A stretch of 35,707 nt of DNA from Rhodospirillales bacterium (GTDB lineage: Bacteria; Pseudomonadota; Alphaproteobacteria; UBA8366; Aestuariispiraceae): contig NZSA01000064.1 of assembly GCA_002696645.1 (NCBI GenBank), positions 12,211 through 47,917 of the forward strand. Direction: 5' to 3'. The notes beneath the pieces are model-generated. The model was not told the DNA's origin. It made no database searches and worked only from the letters and a program-made list of their open reading frames with translations. Position 1 is the first letter of the stretch; every line of letters begins with the position of its first letter. Positions 23,862 through 31,029 of this stretch are shown here, in pieces. The position numbers and the translations under genes are program-made.

Positions 23862-24131
23862 TCAGTCCGTATCAGCAGAACCGATCGCGGTCAGATCATC
23901 GACATCCACGACAGTTCCGGTATTCGACGATACATGCAGAATGCCGGAGCTTAACGTGCCATCGGTATCGGTATTGGCCAGGATCATGTCCCCAACGCGC
24001 AGCATGTCCGCTGCTTCGTTGAAGTATCCTGCCGTATCGACACTGGCGGCCGCGTCGGTCGTCGTATAGTGCCAAAGGGTGAAGCCGTTGGCGTAAGCGA
24101 TAACGCTCAAGTCACGAGATTTATATGCCAT
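23862..24131 (-). CDS. Small head/decoration-like protein
   Basis: An 89-aa, acidic, beta-rich protein between the capsid gene and the terminator. It starts MAYKSRDLSVIAYANGFTLW and continues with a G/T/D-rich part (SVDTAGYFNEAADMLRVGD, SSGILHVSSNTGTVVD). Short proteins of this kind commonly follow podovirus capsid genes and are annotated as hypothetical or head-stabilising. GGAAGGAG lies 9 nt upstream of the ATG. It shares the head transcript with the capsid, implying high expression. The decoration role is inferred from size and position. Confidence 0.6.
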   Translation of the reverse strand: MAYKSRDLSVIAYANGFTLWHYTTTDAAASVDTAGYFNEAADMLRVGDMILANTDTDGTLSSGILHVSSNTGTVVDVDDLTAIGSADTD

Positions 24132-24151
24132 TTTATCGGTCTCCTTCCGGC

Positions 24152-24976
24152 TTACGATTCAAGGCACGGCAGGCGCACAATGCCCGTCGCGTCGATGACA
24201 CCAGCACCCTGGCTCATCATGTGGTTGATGAAGTGGGCTGCCCGGTCGCCATGCCAGGTGATGTCGGATTTCACATCCTTGCCAATGGCATGACCGATGG
24301 CGGTTTTGTGATACCAATACCCATTGCGCACGCCGCCAGACAGCACGAGGCCCGAATGCGGCATCCACAAGGTCCCCAGCCAGCGTTTCGCCTGGGTCCC
24401 TTTCCAGGGCAGGTCTTCATCGCCGACATAATCCGCGTTGGAGAATTCTTCGATATCCAGAAGATCGCTCCATTGCTTCCAGCCGATAATGGCGACCCGT
24501 TGACCATCATCCGGGACATCCTGGCCCCCCAGCATTTCAAACGCTTCCAGCACTTTGGCTTTGGTCAGGCCGGTCGTGCCGTCCTGAGAGTCCTGGGCCG
24601 AGGTTACGGTTTCCATGGCATCGATGATCAGATCATCCGTTTTCCGACCCAGGGCATAGGCCCCGGCATTGGTGACGACGGATCGTTCATCATGGGCCAT
24701 CTTGATTTCATCCAGGGCATCCACCCAGTCACCGGCATAGTAATCCTGCAAGGCGATTTCGACCGGTGTATGGTCGATGTTCATCACCGGTACTTTGCCA
24801 TGACGGGCCTTGGTGGATGCGGTGCCCTTGCCAACCTTCTGGAATGTCGTGGAAGAGCCCTTGATGTCATTCTTGGTGCGCACGGTATTCCGCAATTTTG
24901 ACCCCATGCGCTGATAGGCCAAATGCACTTCGATCTGAAAGTGCCGGGAGAATGAGGTTTCCACAGTTGTGGACAT
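24152..24976 (-). CDS. Phage major capsid protein
   Basis: A 274-aa capsid protein. FQIEVHLAYQRMGSKLRNTV at 15-34, SSTTFQKVGKGTASTKARHG and VMNIDHTPVEIALQDYYAGD, followed by DEIKMAHDERSVVTNAGAYA, are the signature stretches of the podovirus-type Phage_capsid_2 family (PF19821, recalled). HK97-like E-loop and spine features are plausible but not visible by eye. The ATG at 24976 with AAAGGAAAG upstream is chosen although the frame is open for 62 more codons; those lack coding character. It is the first gene of the cassette, with only a long non-coding leader before it, where T7-like phages have portal and scaffold genes. Confidence 0.88.
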   Translation of the reverse strand: MSTTVETSFSRHFQIEVHLAYQRMGSKLRNTVRTKNDIKGSSTTFQKVGKGTASTKARHGKVPVMNIDHTPVEIALQDYYAGDWVDALDEIKMAHDERSVVTNAGAYALGRKTDDLIIDAMETVTSAQDSQDGTTGLTKAKVLEAFEMLGGQDVPDDGQRVAIIGWKQWSDLLDIEEFSNADYVGDEDLPWKGTQAKRWLGTLWMPHSGLVLSGGVRNGYWYHKTAIGHAIGKDVKSDITWHGDRAAHFINHMMSQGAGVIDATGIVRLPCLES

Positions 24977-25546
24977 GTCATCTTTCCTTTCGGTTTCGCG
25001 ATATCCCAACCCAATGCGTGACGGGCCGGGCGCGGTGTTGCCAAATGAGTGTGACGTCCAGCGGTTATCGCTCGGCCCAGGCGCAGTTTTGCGCGGGACC
25101 AAACGGCCAGGCCGGGTCAACTCTGTTTCATATCTGAGAGAAAAGGGGCCGGTATGGGCCATCCCCGTGCCGCCAGTGTTTCTAACGCGATCCTGAGCGG
25201 TACCGATTGGCCATTTGAAGCCACACGCACGCGCCGATGCCTTAGGGAGACCTGACGATCCTTCGGGAACAGTTATCCGATAAACACGGACCCCTGAACG
25301 AAAAGTATTTGCTGACGGCTGGGAAGTGACTGGATTGTCCCCGCAGCAAACGGGGGTCCGATGGGCCGGTGCGATTTAGGCGCACTTGTGGCCCGCTCCC
25401 AAAGACCAATCTAATGACTAAAGAGAACAAGTCAAGATAAAATTTATAAACTTCATAAAAAAAAGAACATGATATGTCTAAAAATCTGTTTCGTGACCCC
25501 TCATTTGGTTGCGCTGGTGCGAGCCGCGCCATATTCTCCGATCACC
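24977..25546. other. Non-coding leader and left-edge junction of the phage cassette
   Basis: 570 bp without a supportable gene. On the minus strand 25020-25100 contains two imperfect copies of a motif like ACYGCGCCYGGSCC about 45 bp apart. CGGACCCC (25287-25294) and GGGGTCCG (25353-25360) form an 8-bp inverted repeat, and CCCCG/CGGGG a local hairpin near 25339-25355. 25411-25480 is AT-rich. Portal or scaffold coding remnants were looked for and not found. It must hold the cassette promoter and the start of the DUF952-pyrD unit. Confidence 0.5.
25408..25435 (-). promoter_or_regulatory. Possible sigma-70 promoter for the capsid transcript
   Basis: Minus-strand TTGACT (25435-25430), 16-nt spacer, TAGATT (25413-25408). 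The -35 is 5/6 and the -10 is 4/6 to consensus. It would give a leader of about 425 nt before the capsid ATG. It is the best candidate in the AT-rich edge of the gap, but not strong. Confidence 0.35.
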
Positions 25547-25900
25547 ATGATATATCATCTCGCCAAACTTGATGCCTGGACGGTGGCGCAAAGCACCGGG
25601 ATTTATACGGGAAATCCAGCAGATCGCGCCGATGGATTCCTGCATCTGTCCACCGCCAGCCAGATTGAAGAAAGCGCCCGCCGTCACCGTGCTGGCGAAT
25701 CCGATCTTGTCCTGTTGCATGTGGACGAGGCCCAACTGGGCAAAGCTTTGGTCTGGGAGGAATCGCGCGGCGGTAAACTGTTTCCGCATGTTTATGGGGA
25801 TATCCTGCTGTCGGCGGTAAAACAGGCGACACCGCTTTCCCTGAATGCCGATGGCATTCACCAATTTCCGGATTTGGGCTCTGACAATGGCGCTGACTGA
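25547..25900 (+). CDS. DUF952 family protein
   Basis: A 117-aa protein. It starts MIYHLAKLDAWTVAQSTGIY and holds ADRADGFLHLSTASQIEESA and LVWEESRGGKLFPHVYGDIL, the conserved DUF952 blocks (HLs and the FPH-Y-G motif). The fold is related to ADP-ribosyltransferase-like DUF952 proteins, but the activity is unknown. The start lacks a clear ribosome site. It overlaps the pyrD start by 14 nt, a coupling often seen for this pair in alphaproteobacteria. Its upstream flank is the junction with the phage cassette. Confidence 0.85.
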   Translation: MIYHLAKLDAWTVAQSTGIYTGNPADRADGFLHLSTASQIEESARRHRAGESDLVLLHVDEAQLGKALVWEESRGGKLFPHVYGDILLSAVKQATPLSLNADGIHQFPDLGSDNGAD

Positions 25901-26948
25901 TTACGTTCTGCCGCTGCTGCATCGACTGGATCCTGAACGGGCGCATCGATTGACTGTGCGCGCCCTGGCCTGCGGATTCGGCCCCAAACTGACAATTGAC
26001 CCAGACCCGTGTTTGGCGAATGAGGTCTTTGGATTAAAATTCGCCACGCCGATTGGTCTGGCTGCCGGGTTTGATAAGGACGCAGAAGCCGTGCGGGCCT
26101 GTCTGGCGCTGGGATTCGGATTTGTGGAAATTGGCACCGTGACGCCCCGACCACAGGGCGGCAATCCAAAGCCGCGCCTGTTCCGCCTGACCCAGGACAT
26201 GGCGGTCATCAATCGCATGGGGTTTAACAATGCCGGTGCAGACCGGGCCGCAACGCGATTGGCGGCGGCACGGGCACAAAATCTGCCCGGTCCCGTCGGG
26301 GTCAATATCGGTAAAAACAAAGACAGCGAAGATGCTGCAGCGGATTACGCGGCCTGTGCAACACGCCTGGCCCCCTATGCGGATTATGTGACGATCAATG
26401 TGTCGTCTCCCAACACGCCAGGCCTGCGGGCACTGCAATCCCCCGATCAGCTTCGGGTGCTGGTTGCCGCCGTAAGGGACGCCGCCGCCACAGTGGGTGA
26501 CGTCCCGCCCATTCTGGTTAAAATCGCCCCCGATCTGGAAGAGGCGGATCTTCGCGCAATCTCTGCGGTCGGGCAGGACCCGGACGTGGCGGGCCTGATT
26601 ATATCCAACACCACGACCACCCGACCAGACACATTGCGGGATTCTCAGAAGGGACAGATCGGCGGGCTGAGCGGTGCGCCGCTGTTCGAAAGATCAACCG
26701 AAGTCCTGCGCCGCGTCTATGCCCTGACGGAAGGAAAGGTCCCCCTGATTGGCGTCGGAGGTGTGGCAAGTGCAGAAGATGCCTATGCCAAAATTCGGGC
26801 AGGCGCGTCCCTGGTTCAGCTATATTCCGCGCTGGTTTACACAGGCCCGGAATTGATCGGGCGAATCACCCAGACCCTGCCGGAGCTGTTGCGGGCGGAC
26901 GGGTTTACCACGCTGGCCCAGGCGATTGGCGCAGACTTTAAAGATTAG
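25887..26948 (+). CDS. pyrD: Dihydroorotate dehydrogenase (quinone), class 2
   Basis: Membrane-associated FMN enzyme of pyrimidine synthesis; it oxidises dihydroorotate to orotate and reduces quinone. At 353 aa it has family length. The N-terminal helices (MALTDYVLPLLHRLDPERAH) form the quinone-binding extension of class 2. Motifs: GLAAGFDKDAEAV, VEIGTVTPRPQGGNPKPRLF, NRMGFNNAGAD, YVTINVSSPNTPGLR with the catalytic serine, VKIAPDL, and the FMN phosphate site GVGGVASAEDAYAKIRAGAS. The start at 25887 lies within the end of the DUF952 gene. All expected residues look intact. Confidence 0.96.
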   Translation: MALTDYVLPLLHRLDPERAHRLTVRALACGFGPKLTIDPDPCLANEVFGLKFATPIGLAAGFDKDAEAVRACLALGFGFVEIGTVTPRPQGGNPKPRLFRLTQDMAVINRMGFNNAGADRAATRLAAARAQNLPGPVGVNIGKNKDSEDAAADYAACATRLAPYADYVTINVSSPNTPGLRALQSPDQLRVLVAAVRDAAATVGDVPPILVKIAPDLEEADLRAISAVGQDPDVAGLIISNTTTTRPDTLRDSQKGQIGGLSGAPLFERSTEVLRRVYALTEGKVPLIGVGGVASAEDAYAKIRAGASLVQLYSALVYTGPELIGRITQTLPELLRADGFTTLAQAIGADFKD

Positions 26949-27110
26949 TGTAACAATTTCATAATCTTAGACACAGAACCCGCCCCTATCCCACGGATAT
27001 GGCCTAAGGGCGTGTTTTGCTTGTAGATTTTTGCTATCGTTCAGCGAATAGTAACAATGGCAGACCGGATCGCGACGTGTCTGACCCGCAGCACTTTTTG
27101 GGAACCCCGC

Positions 27111-28712
27111 ATGAGCCGATTTTGGCATATGCTGATCTTCTTTTGCTATGTCACCGTGGCCTCTGCCCTGGCAGTGCTGGGCCATCGTGTGATTCCCGGT
27201 GTCGATGGTGTCACATCCCTTCTGATGGGGCTGACATTCTTTCTGTGCTGCGCCTTGTTGCAGGAAACCTTTACCCGCCGCACGGATACCTTAAAGGCGA
27301 TGCGTCGCCTGTTGCTGTTGAAGCGCGCCCTGGATCGCGACCGCGAAGAAATGTCCGTGGCGCGCAACGAAATCCGTCGCTTGTTTGAGGCCGTGGAAGA
27401 TGGCGGTGGGGAGCGGATGCTGGCCGCCTTGAATTCCCTGACCGCATCGGCGCGGGCGGAACAGGATGCCGCCAGTCCCCGTCGTCGCGCCCCCCAGCCG
27501 AACCGGTCGCAAGAGGAAACAGAGGCGCGGTCCCTGCTGGAGCGTATGGCCCTGGCGGAAGAAGACGAAGCCATCCCCGCGAGTCGCCCCAACCGGGCCA
27601 GGGCAGAGCCCGCGCGCCCAACCCGCGATCGTGCGGCCGAATCTGACCGATCCATGCGGGAGGCCAGTTCAGAAGTGCGCGTGCTGCATAATCTTGTCGA
27701 ACAACTGTATTCCGGTCGTGACAAACCCTCTTCTTCCTTATCAGAAGACTCGACGCGCCTTCAGGGCAGAAACGACCCGCGTGAGCCAACGTTAGGCCGC
27801 CCCCCCACCCAAAACAGGGTGGATCAGGATTTTGATGAGGAAGAAGACCGGGTAGCGGCCGGGGGAGGACTTGCGCGCGCCTTGCGCGGAGGGTTGCGGG
27901 TCGTCACCAATGGCGGCACAGCAGCAACCACCGGACAGCGCAGTGAAAACAACACCGGTGAAGACGCACTGCTGGGCACGATCCGCGATGCCCTGCGGGA
28001 TGATCGCGTTGATCTTTATTTACAGCCCATTGTCAGCCTGCCGCAAAGAAAGCGCCGCTTTTATGAATGCTTCAGCCGTATCCGTTCTGCCAATGGCGAG
28101 GTGATCGGCCCGGACCGATATATCCCCGTGGCGAAATCGGCGGGCCTGTTGACCGCCATCGACAACATGTTGCTGTTCCGCTGTGTGCAATTGTTGCGCA
28201 AGCTGCGGCGCAAGGATTTCAGTGCCGCCTTTTTCTGCAATATCGCGCCCCATACTTTGAAAGATCGGGAATTCTTCAGGGATTTCATCCAGTATATGGA
28301 ATCCCATTCCGAACTGGCCCCTAATCTGGTTCTGGAATTCTCCCAGACCGATATTGGCCCCAATTTCCAGGGATTGGGCAGCGATTTCGACCGGTTGGGC
28401 GGCCTGGGGTATCGCTTTTCCTTAGATGGCGTTCGAAATTTGGACCTGGATCTGGACGCACTGGAGGAACGGCATTTCGCCTATATCAAGGTCGAGGCGG
28501 AAACGGTCCTGACCCGCCTGCAAAAGGGCGGTGGTCCGGCAACCGAACTGCGCGCGCTGAAACAGGAATTGGATCGGCGCGGCATCGACCTGATCGTCGA
28601 CCGCATCGAAACCGAAGCGACGCTGGTGGAACTGCTGGATTTCAATATTGATTTCGGCCAGGGCTATCTGTTTGGTGAACCCAGATTAAGCAAGGAACCA
28701 TCTGGGTCCTAA
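27111..28712 (+). CDS. Membrane protein with degenerate EAL domain
   Basis: A 533-aa protein: two membrane helices (about 5-24 and 33-50), a charged coiled-coil and R/E/S-rich linker (55-290), then an EAL domain (about 292-525). EAL reads E-C-F (E319), N is kept in CNIAPH, and the first Asp of the DDFG site is D439, but its partner is replaced (D-G-V-R). K460 remains, the following D is E, and the loop-6 EGVE reads DRIE. The missing second metal aspartate argues against c-di-GMP hydrolysis, so it is more likely a c-di-GMP or protein-binding module. The ATG at 27111 has GGGAA upstream, and the membrane helix then starts at once. It is followed 43 nt later by the HAD gene. Confidence 0.8.
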   Translation: MSRFWHMLIFFCYVTVASALAVLGHRVIPGVDGVTSLLMGLTFFLCCALLQETFTRRTDTLKAMRRLLLLKRALDRDREEMSVARNEIRRLFEAVEDGGGERMLAALNSLTASARAEQDAASPRRRAPQPNRSQEETEARSLLERMALAEEDEAIPASRPNRARAEPARPTRDRAAESDRSMREASSEVRVLHNLVEQLYSGRDKPSSSLSEDSTRLQGRNDPREPTLGRPPTQNRVDQDFDEEEDRVAAGGGLARALRGGLRVVTNGGTAATTGQRSENNTGEDALLGTIRDALRDDRVDLYLQPIVSLPQRKRRFYECFSRIRSANGEVIGPDRYIPVAKSAGLLTAIDNMLLFRCVQLLRKLRRKDFSAAFFCNIAPHTLKDREFFRDFIQYMESHSELAPNLVLEFSQTDIGPNFQGLGSDFDRLGGLGYRFSLDGVRNLDLDLDALEERHFAYIKVEAETVLTRLQKGGGPATELRALKQELDRRGIDLIVDRIETEATLVELLDFNIDFGQGYLFGEPRLSKEPSGS

Positions 28713-28755
28713 CCCGCCTCTTGACCCGTCCGGGCGCAGCGGGCATAGGCAAGTC

Positions 28756-29607
28756 ATGAGCCCAAAACAAATCCTCGGCCTGCGCGATATCGCAGATAAA
28801 TACGCCCTGTTCGTCGTCGATCAATGGGGCGTTTTGCATGACGGGCATACACCACTGCCCGGTGCCATAGAGGCCTTGCGCGGCCTGAAAGAAACGGGTG
28901 CTGCGGTCACGTTACTGTCCAATTCTGGCAAGCGCGTGTCAGAAAGTTACAAAAGGCTGAGCGCCCTTGGATTTGACCGGTCACTTTACGACCTGGCCAT
29001 CACATCGGGAGAACAGGTGCATCACGGCCTGTCGACCCGCGACACGCCCTTCTATGCCGCCCTTGGGCCCCGCTATCTGATGTTCGCCTGGGACGAAGAT
29101 CGCGGCATTGTTGAGGATACGGGATTTGAAGAAGTGGGCGATATTGACCAGGCCGACTTTATCCTGTGTGCGGGCACAGACCGCCGCAGCCTGGAAGACT
29201 ATCAGCCCATCCTAGCCCGCGCGCTGGAACGGGACCTGCCGCTGACCTGTGCCAATCCGGACCGCGTCAGTGTTCAGCCCGATGGCAGCCTGAAGGTTTG
29301 TCCCGGTGCCATTGCTGAGATGTATGAGCGCATGGGCGGGCGCGTTCAATGGCATGGCAAGCCTGGACTGGATGCCTATCACAGTATTCGGGAAATCACT
29401 GGTGTCAGCGGGCCTGGATTAGGGATTGGCGATTCTCTGGCCCACGACATTGCAGGGGCCAATGCAGCCGGGCTGGACGGATTGTTCATCACGGGCGGTA
29501 TTCACCGGGGTGATCTGCCAACCCCACCGACAGGCGATGCGGTCGTGAATCTGGGGTCACAGTTCAATGCCATACCCGCTTACTTCAGTGAGGCCTTTCG
29601 CTGGTAA
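28756..29607 (+). CDS. HAD-superfamily class IIA phosphatase-like protein (TIGR01459 type)
   Basis: A 283-aa cytosolic HAD-IIA protein related to NagD and pyridoxal/nucleotide phosphatases. Motif I is FVVDQWGVLHDG at 19-30, where the nucleophile Asp is kept and the second Asp is Trp, as is usual for the TIGR01459 group. Motif II is VTLLSNSGKR, and motif III/IV is GKPGLDAYHS and GIGDSLAHDIAGANAAGLDG. The substrate is unknown. It sits 43 nt after the EAL gene and may share its transcript. It converges on the class V aminotransferase, 18 nt between stops. Confidence 0.85.
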   Translation: MSPKQILGLRDIADKYALFVVDQWGVLHDGHTPLPGAIEALRGLKETGAAVTLLSNSGKRVSESYKRLSALGFDRSLYDLAITSGEQVHHGLSTRDTPFYAALGPRYLMFAWDEDRGIVEDTGFEEVGDIDQADFILCAGTDRRSLEDYQPILARALERDLPLTCANPDRVSVQPDGSLKVCPGAIAEMYERMGGRVQWHGKPGLDAYHSIREITGVSGPGLGIGDSLAHDIAGANAAGLDGLFITGGIHRGDLPTPPTGDAVVNLGSQFNAIPAYFSEAFRW

Positions 29608-29625
29608 TTCCTGACCCGGTCCTAA

Positions 29626-30891
29626 TCAGGCAGCGCGCACAGCCTTAACGGCATGGACCAATCGATCAGCGTCTTCCATATCGTTATAGATATAGGCGGA
29701 CAGGCGCAGCCATAGGCGGCGTTCAAAAGCCTGGATATCGATTTCCAGATTATGATCCTGTCGGATCCTGGCGCGCAGGGCATTGGCATTGTCCTGCTTT
29801 GCCGGTCCATATCCATCTGGCAGGGCCACTGTCATCATCGCCGCAGACATGCTCTTGGGAATACCGGTGCGGGTGCCCAACTGCCTGGCCACATGCTGCC
29901 CGGCCTCATAGGCCAATCTGTTGCAATAGGATCGGATCTGGTCCTCCCCATATAACGACCGATATTCCAGCGCGGCCGGAATCGTCAGATAGGGGGTAAA
30001 ATCCTTGGTCCCCGGCCAGTCAAAGGCGGGAACATAGCCATCTGCGATAAAATGGCTGATGGTTGTCGGGCGCAGATAGGCCTGGCGCTCTGCGACGGTC
30101 CATAAAAAAGCGGACCCACGCGGGGCCCCCATCCATTTGTGGCAATTCCCCGTATACCAGGTCACGCCAAGAGATTCGATATTCAGGTCCAGCATGGCCG
30201 GGGCATGGGCCCCATCCACCAATATATGAATGCCACGATCGCGACATTCCGCTGCGATCTCAGCAATCGGCAGGATGCTGGCGGTTTTCGATGTCACATG
30301 ATCAATCACCAGCAATCGGGTGCGGGGCGATATTGCCGCCACAATCGTATCCACGACGGTTTCAGCATCGATCATGGGATAATCAATATGCACCGGGATC
30401 AAACGCGCATCAGCCCGATCACAGACAAATTCCAATGTCCGCATCACCGCGCCATAGGTCAGGCTGGTGGTCAGAACCTCATCGCCAGGAAACAGAACCA
30501 GGGACCGCAGCACCGCATTGATCGCGGTTGTCGCATTGTCCTGAAAGACAATATCTTCTCCCTGAGCACCGACATAATACCCCAGTATCTGGGCGGACGC
30601 CCGCAATTCCTGGGAAAGCTGGGACGTCATAAAGCTGGACGGCTGACTCTCAATCTTCTCCCTTAAGGCTTGGGCTGCATCCATCACAGGGCGCGCGGTT
30701 GCGCCATAGGCCCCATGATTGAGATAGGTCAGTCCATCCTTGAACATAAAGTCTGAACGGGCACCGGCCCCAAACGCCTTATAGGACCCGCCCCCTGCGG
30801 ACTCTTGCGAGGCGGCACGCGCGCTGGCTTTGGACGTCGCGGACGTACCGCGATTTTTCTGAGACTCATTATTTGGCGACAACAGGGCCAT
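29626..30891 (-). CDS. Class V PLP-dependent aminotransferase (isopenicillin N epimerase-like)
   Basis: A 421-aa fold-type I enzyme of the aminotransferase V group (cysteine desulfurase/CefD-like). The first 45 residues are Ser/Ala/Gly-rich and probably a disordered extension. YLNHGAYGA at 56-64 is the typical start of CefD-like proteins; QDNATTAINAV binds the cofactor phosphate; D226 and H229 in LVDGAHAP stack on PLP; K252 in GNCHKWMGAPRG is the Schiff-base lysine. No Cys loop of desulfurases is seen. The reaction (epimerase, lyase such as EgtE, or transaminase) cannot be told. AAAGAAG precedes the ATG. Confidence 0.85.
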   Translation of the reverse strand: MALLSPNNESQKNRGTSATSKASARAASQESAGGGSYKAFGAGARSDFMFKDGLTYLNHGAYGATARPVMDAAQALREKIESQPSSFMTSQLSQELRASAQILGYYVGAQGEDIVFQDNATTAINAVLRSLVLFPGDEVLTTSLTYGAVMRTLEFVCDRADARLIPVHIDYPMIDAETVVDTIVAAISPRTRLLVIDHVTSKTASILPIAEIAAECRDRGIHILVDGAHAPAMLDLNIESLGVTWYTGNCHKWMGAPRGSAFLWTVAERQAYLRPTTISHFIADGYVPAFDWPGTKDFTPYLTIPAALEYRSLYGEDQIRSYCNRLAYEAGQHVARQLGTRTGIPKSMSAAMMTVALPDGYGPAKQDNANALRARIRQDHNLEIDIQAFERRLWLRLSAYIYNDMEDADRLVHAVKAVRAA

Positions 30892-31029
30892 CTTCTTTCA
30901 CAAAGAAAGTGGAACATCATGTAAATGAAGAAAAAGTGTCATCTTGCCGGGGCGCTGCGTCAAGCCGTAAACAGAATTTTTTTAAGACCTCGGGCCGGAT
31001 AAACTAACACAGCTTGTCCATAAAACCTG

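Larger units (their letters stand above)
12494..25435 (-). mobile_element. T7-like (podovirus-type) late-gene cassette, portal-less
   Basis: Thirteen minus-strand genes in tight order, many with ATGA or TAATG overlaps: capsid, small head protein, tail tubes A and B, internal protein, fibre, DUF4376, small and large terminase, TM protein, endolysin, holin and toxin-like protein. The order follows T7 genes 10, 11, 12, 14, 17, 18, 19 with an extended lysis block. Integrase, repressor, RNA polymerase, replication, portal and scaffold genes are not in the window. Host genes (acyl-CoA ligase at 9.2 kb, DUF952-pyrD at 25.5 kb) bracket it. Boundaries are approximate; no clear attachment-site repeat was found. 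Confidence 0.8.

Noticed and set aside
24977-25162. N-terminal extension of the capsid protein by 62 codons
   Set aside because: The extension has no coding character (repeated TAPGPS-like text from a DNA repeat) while a good ribosome site and the family-typical start lie at 24976.
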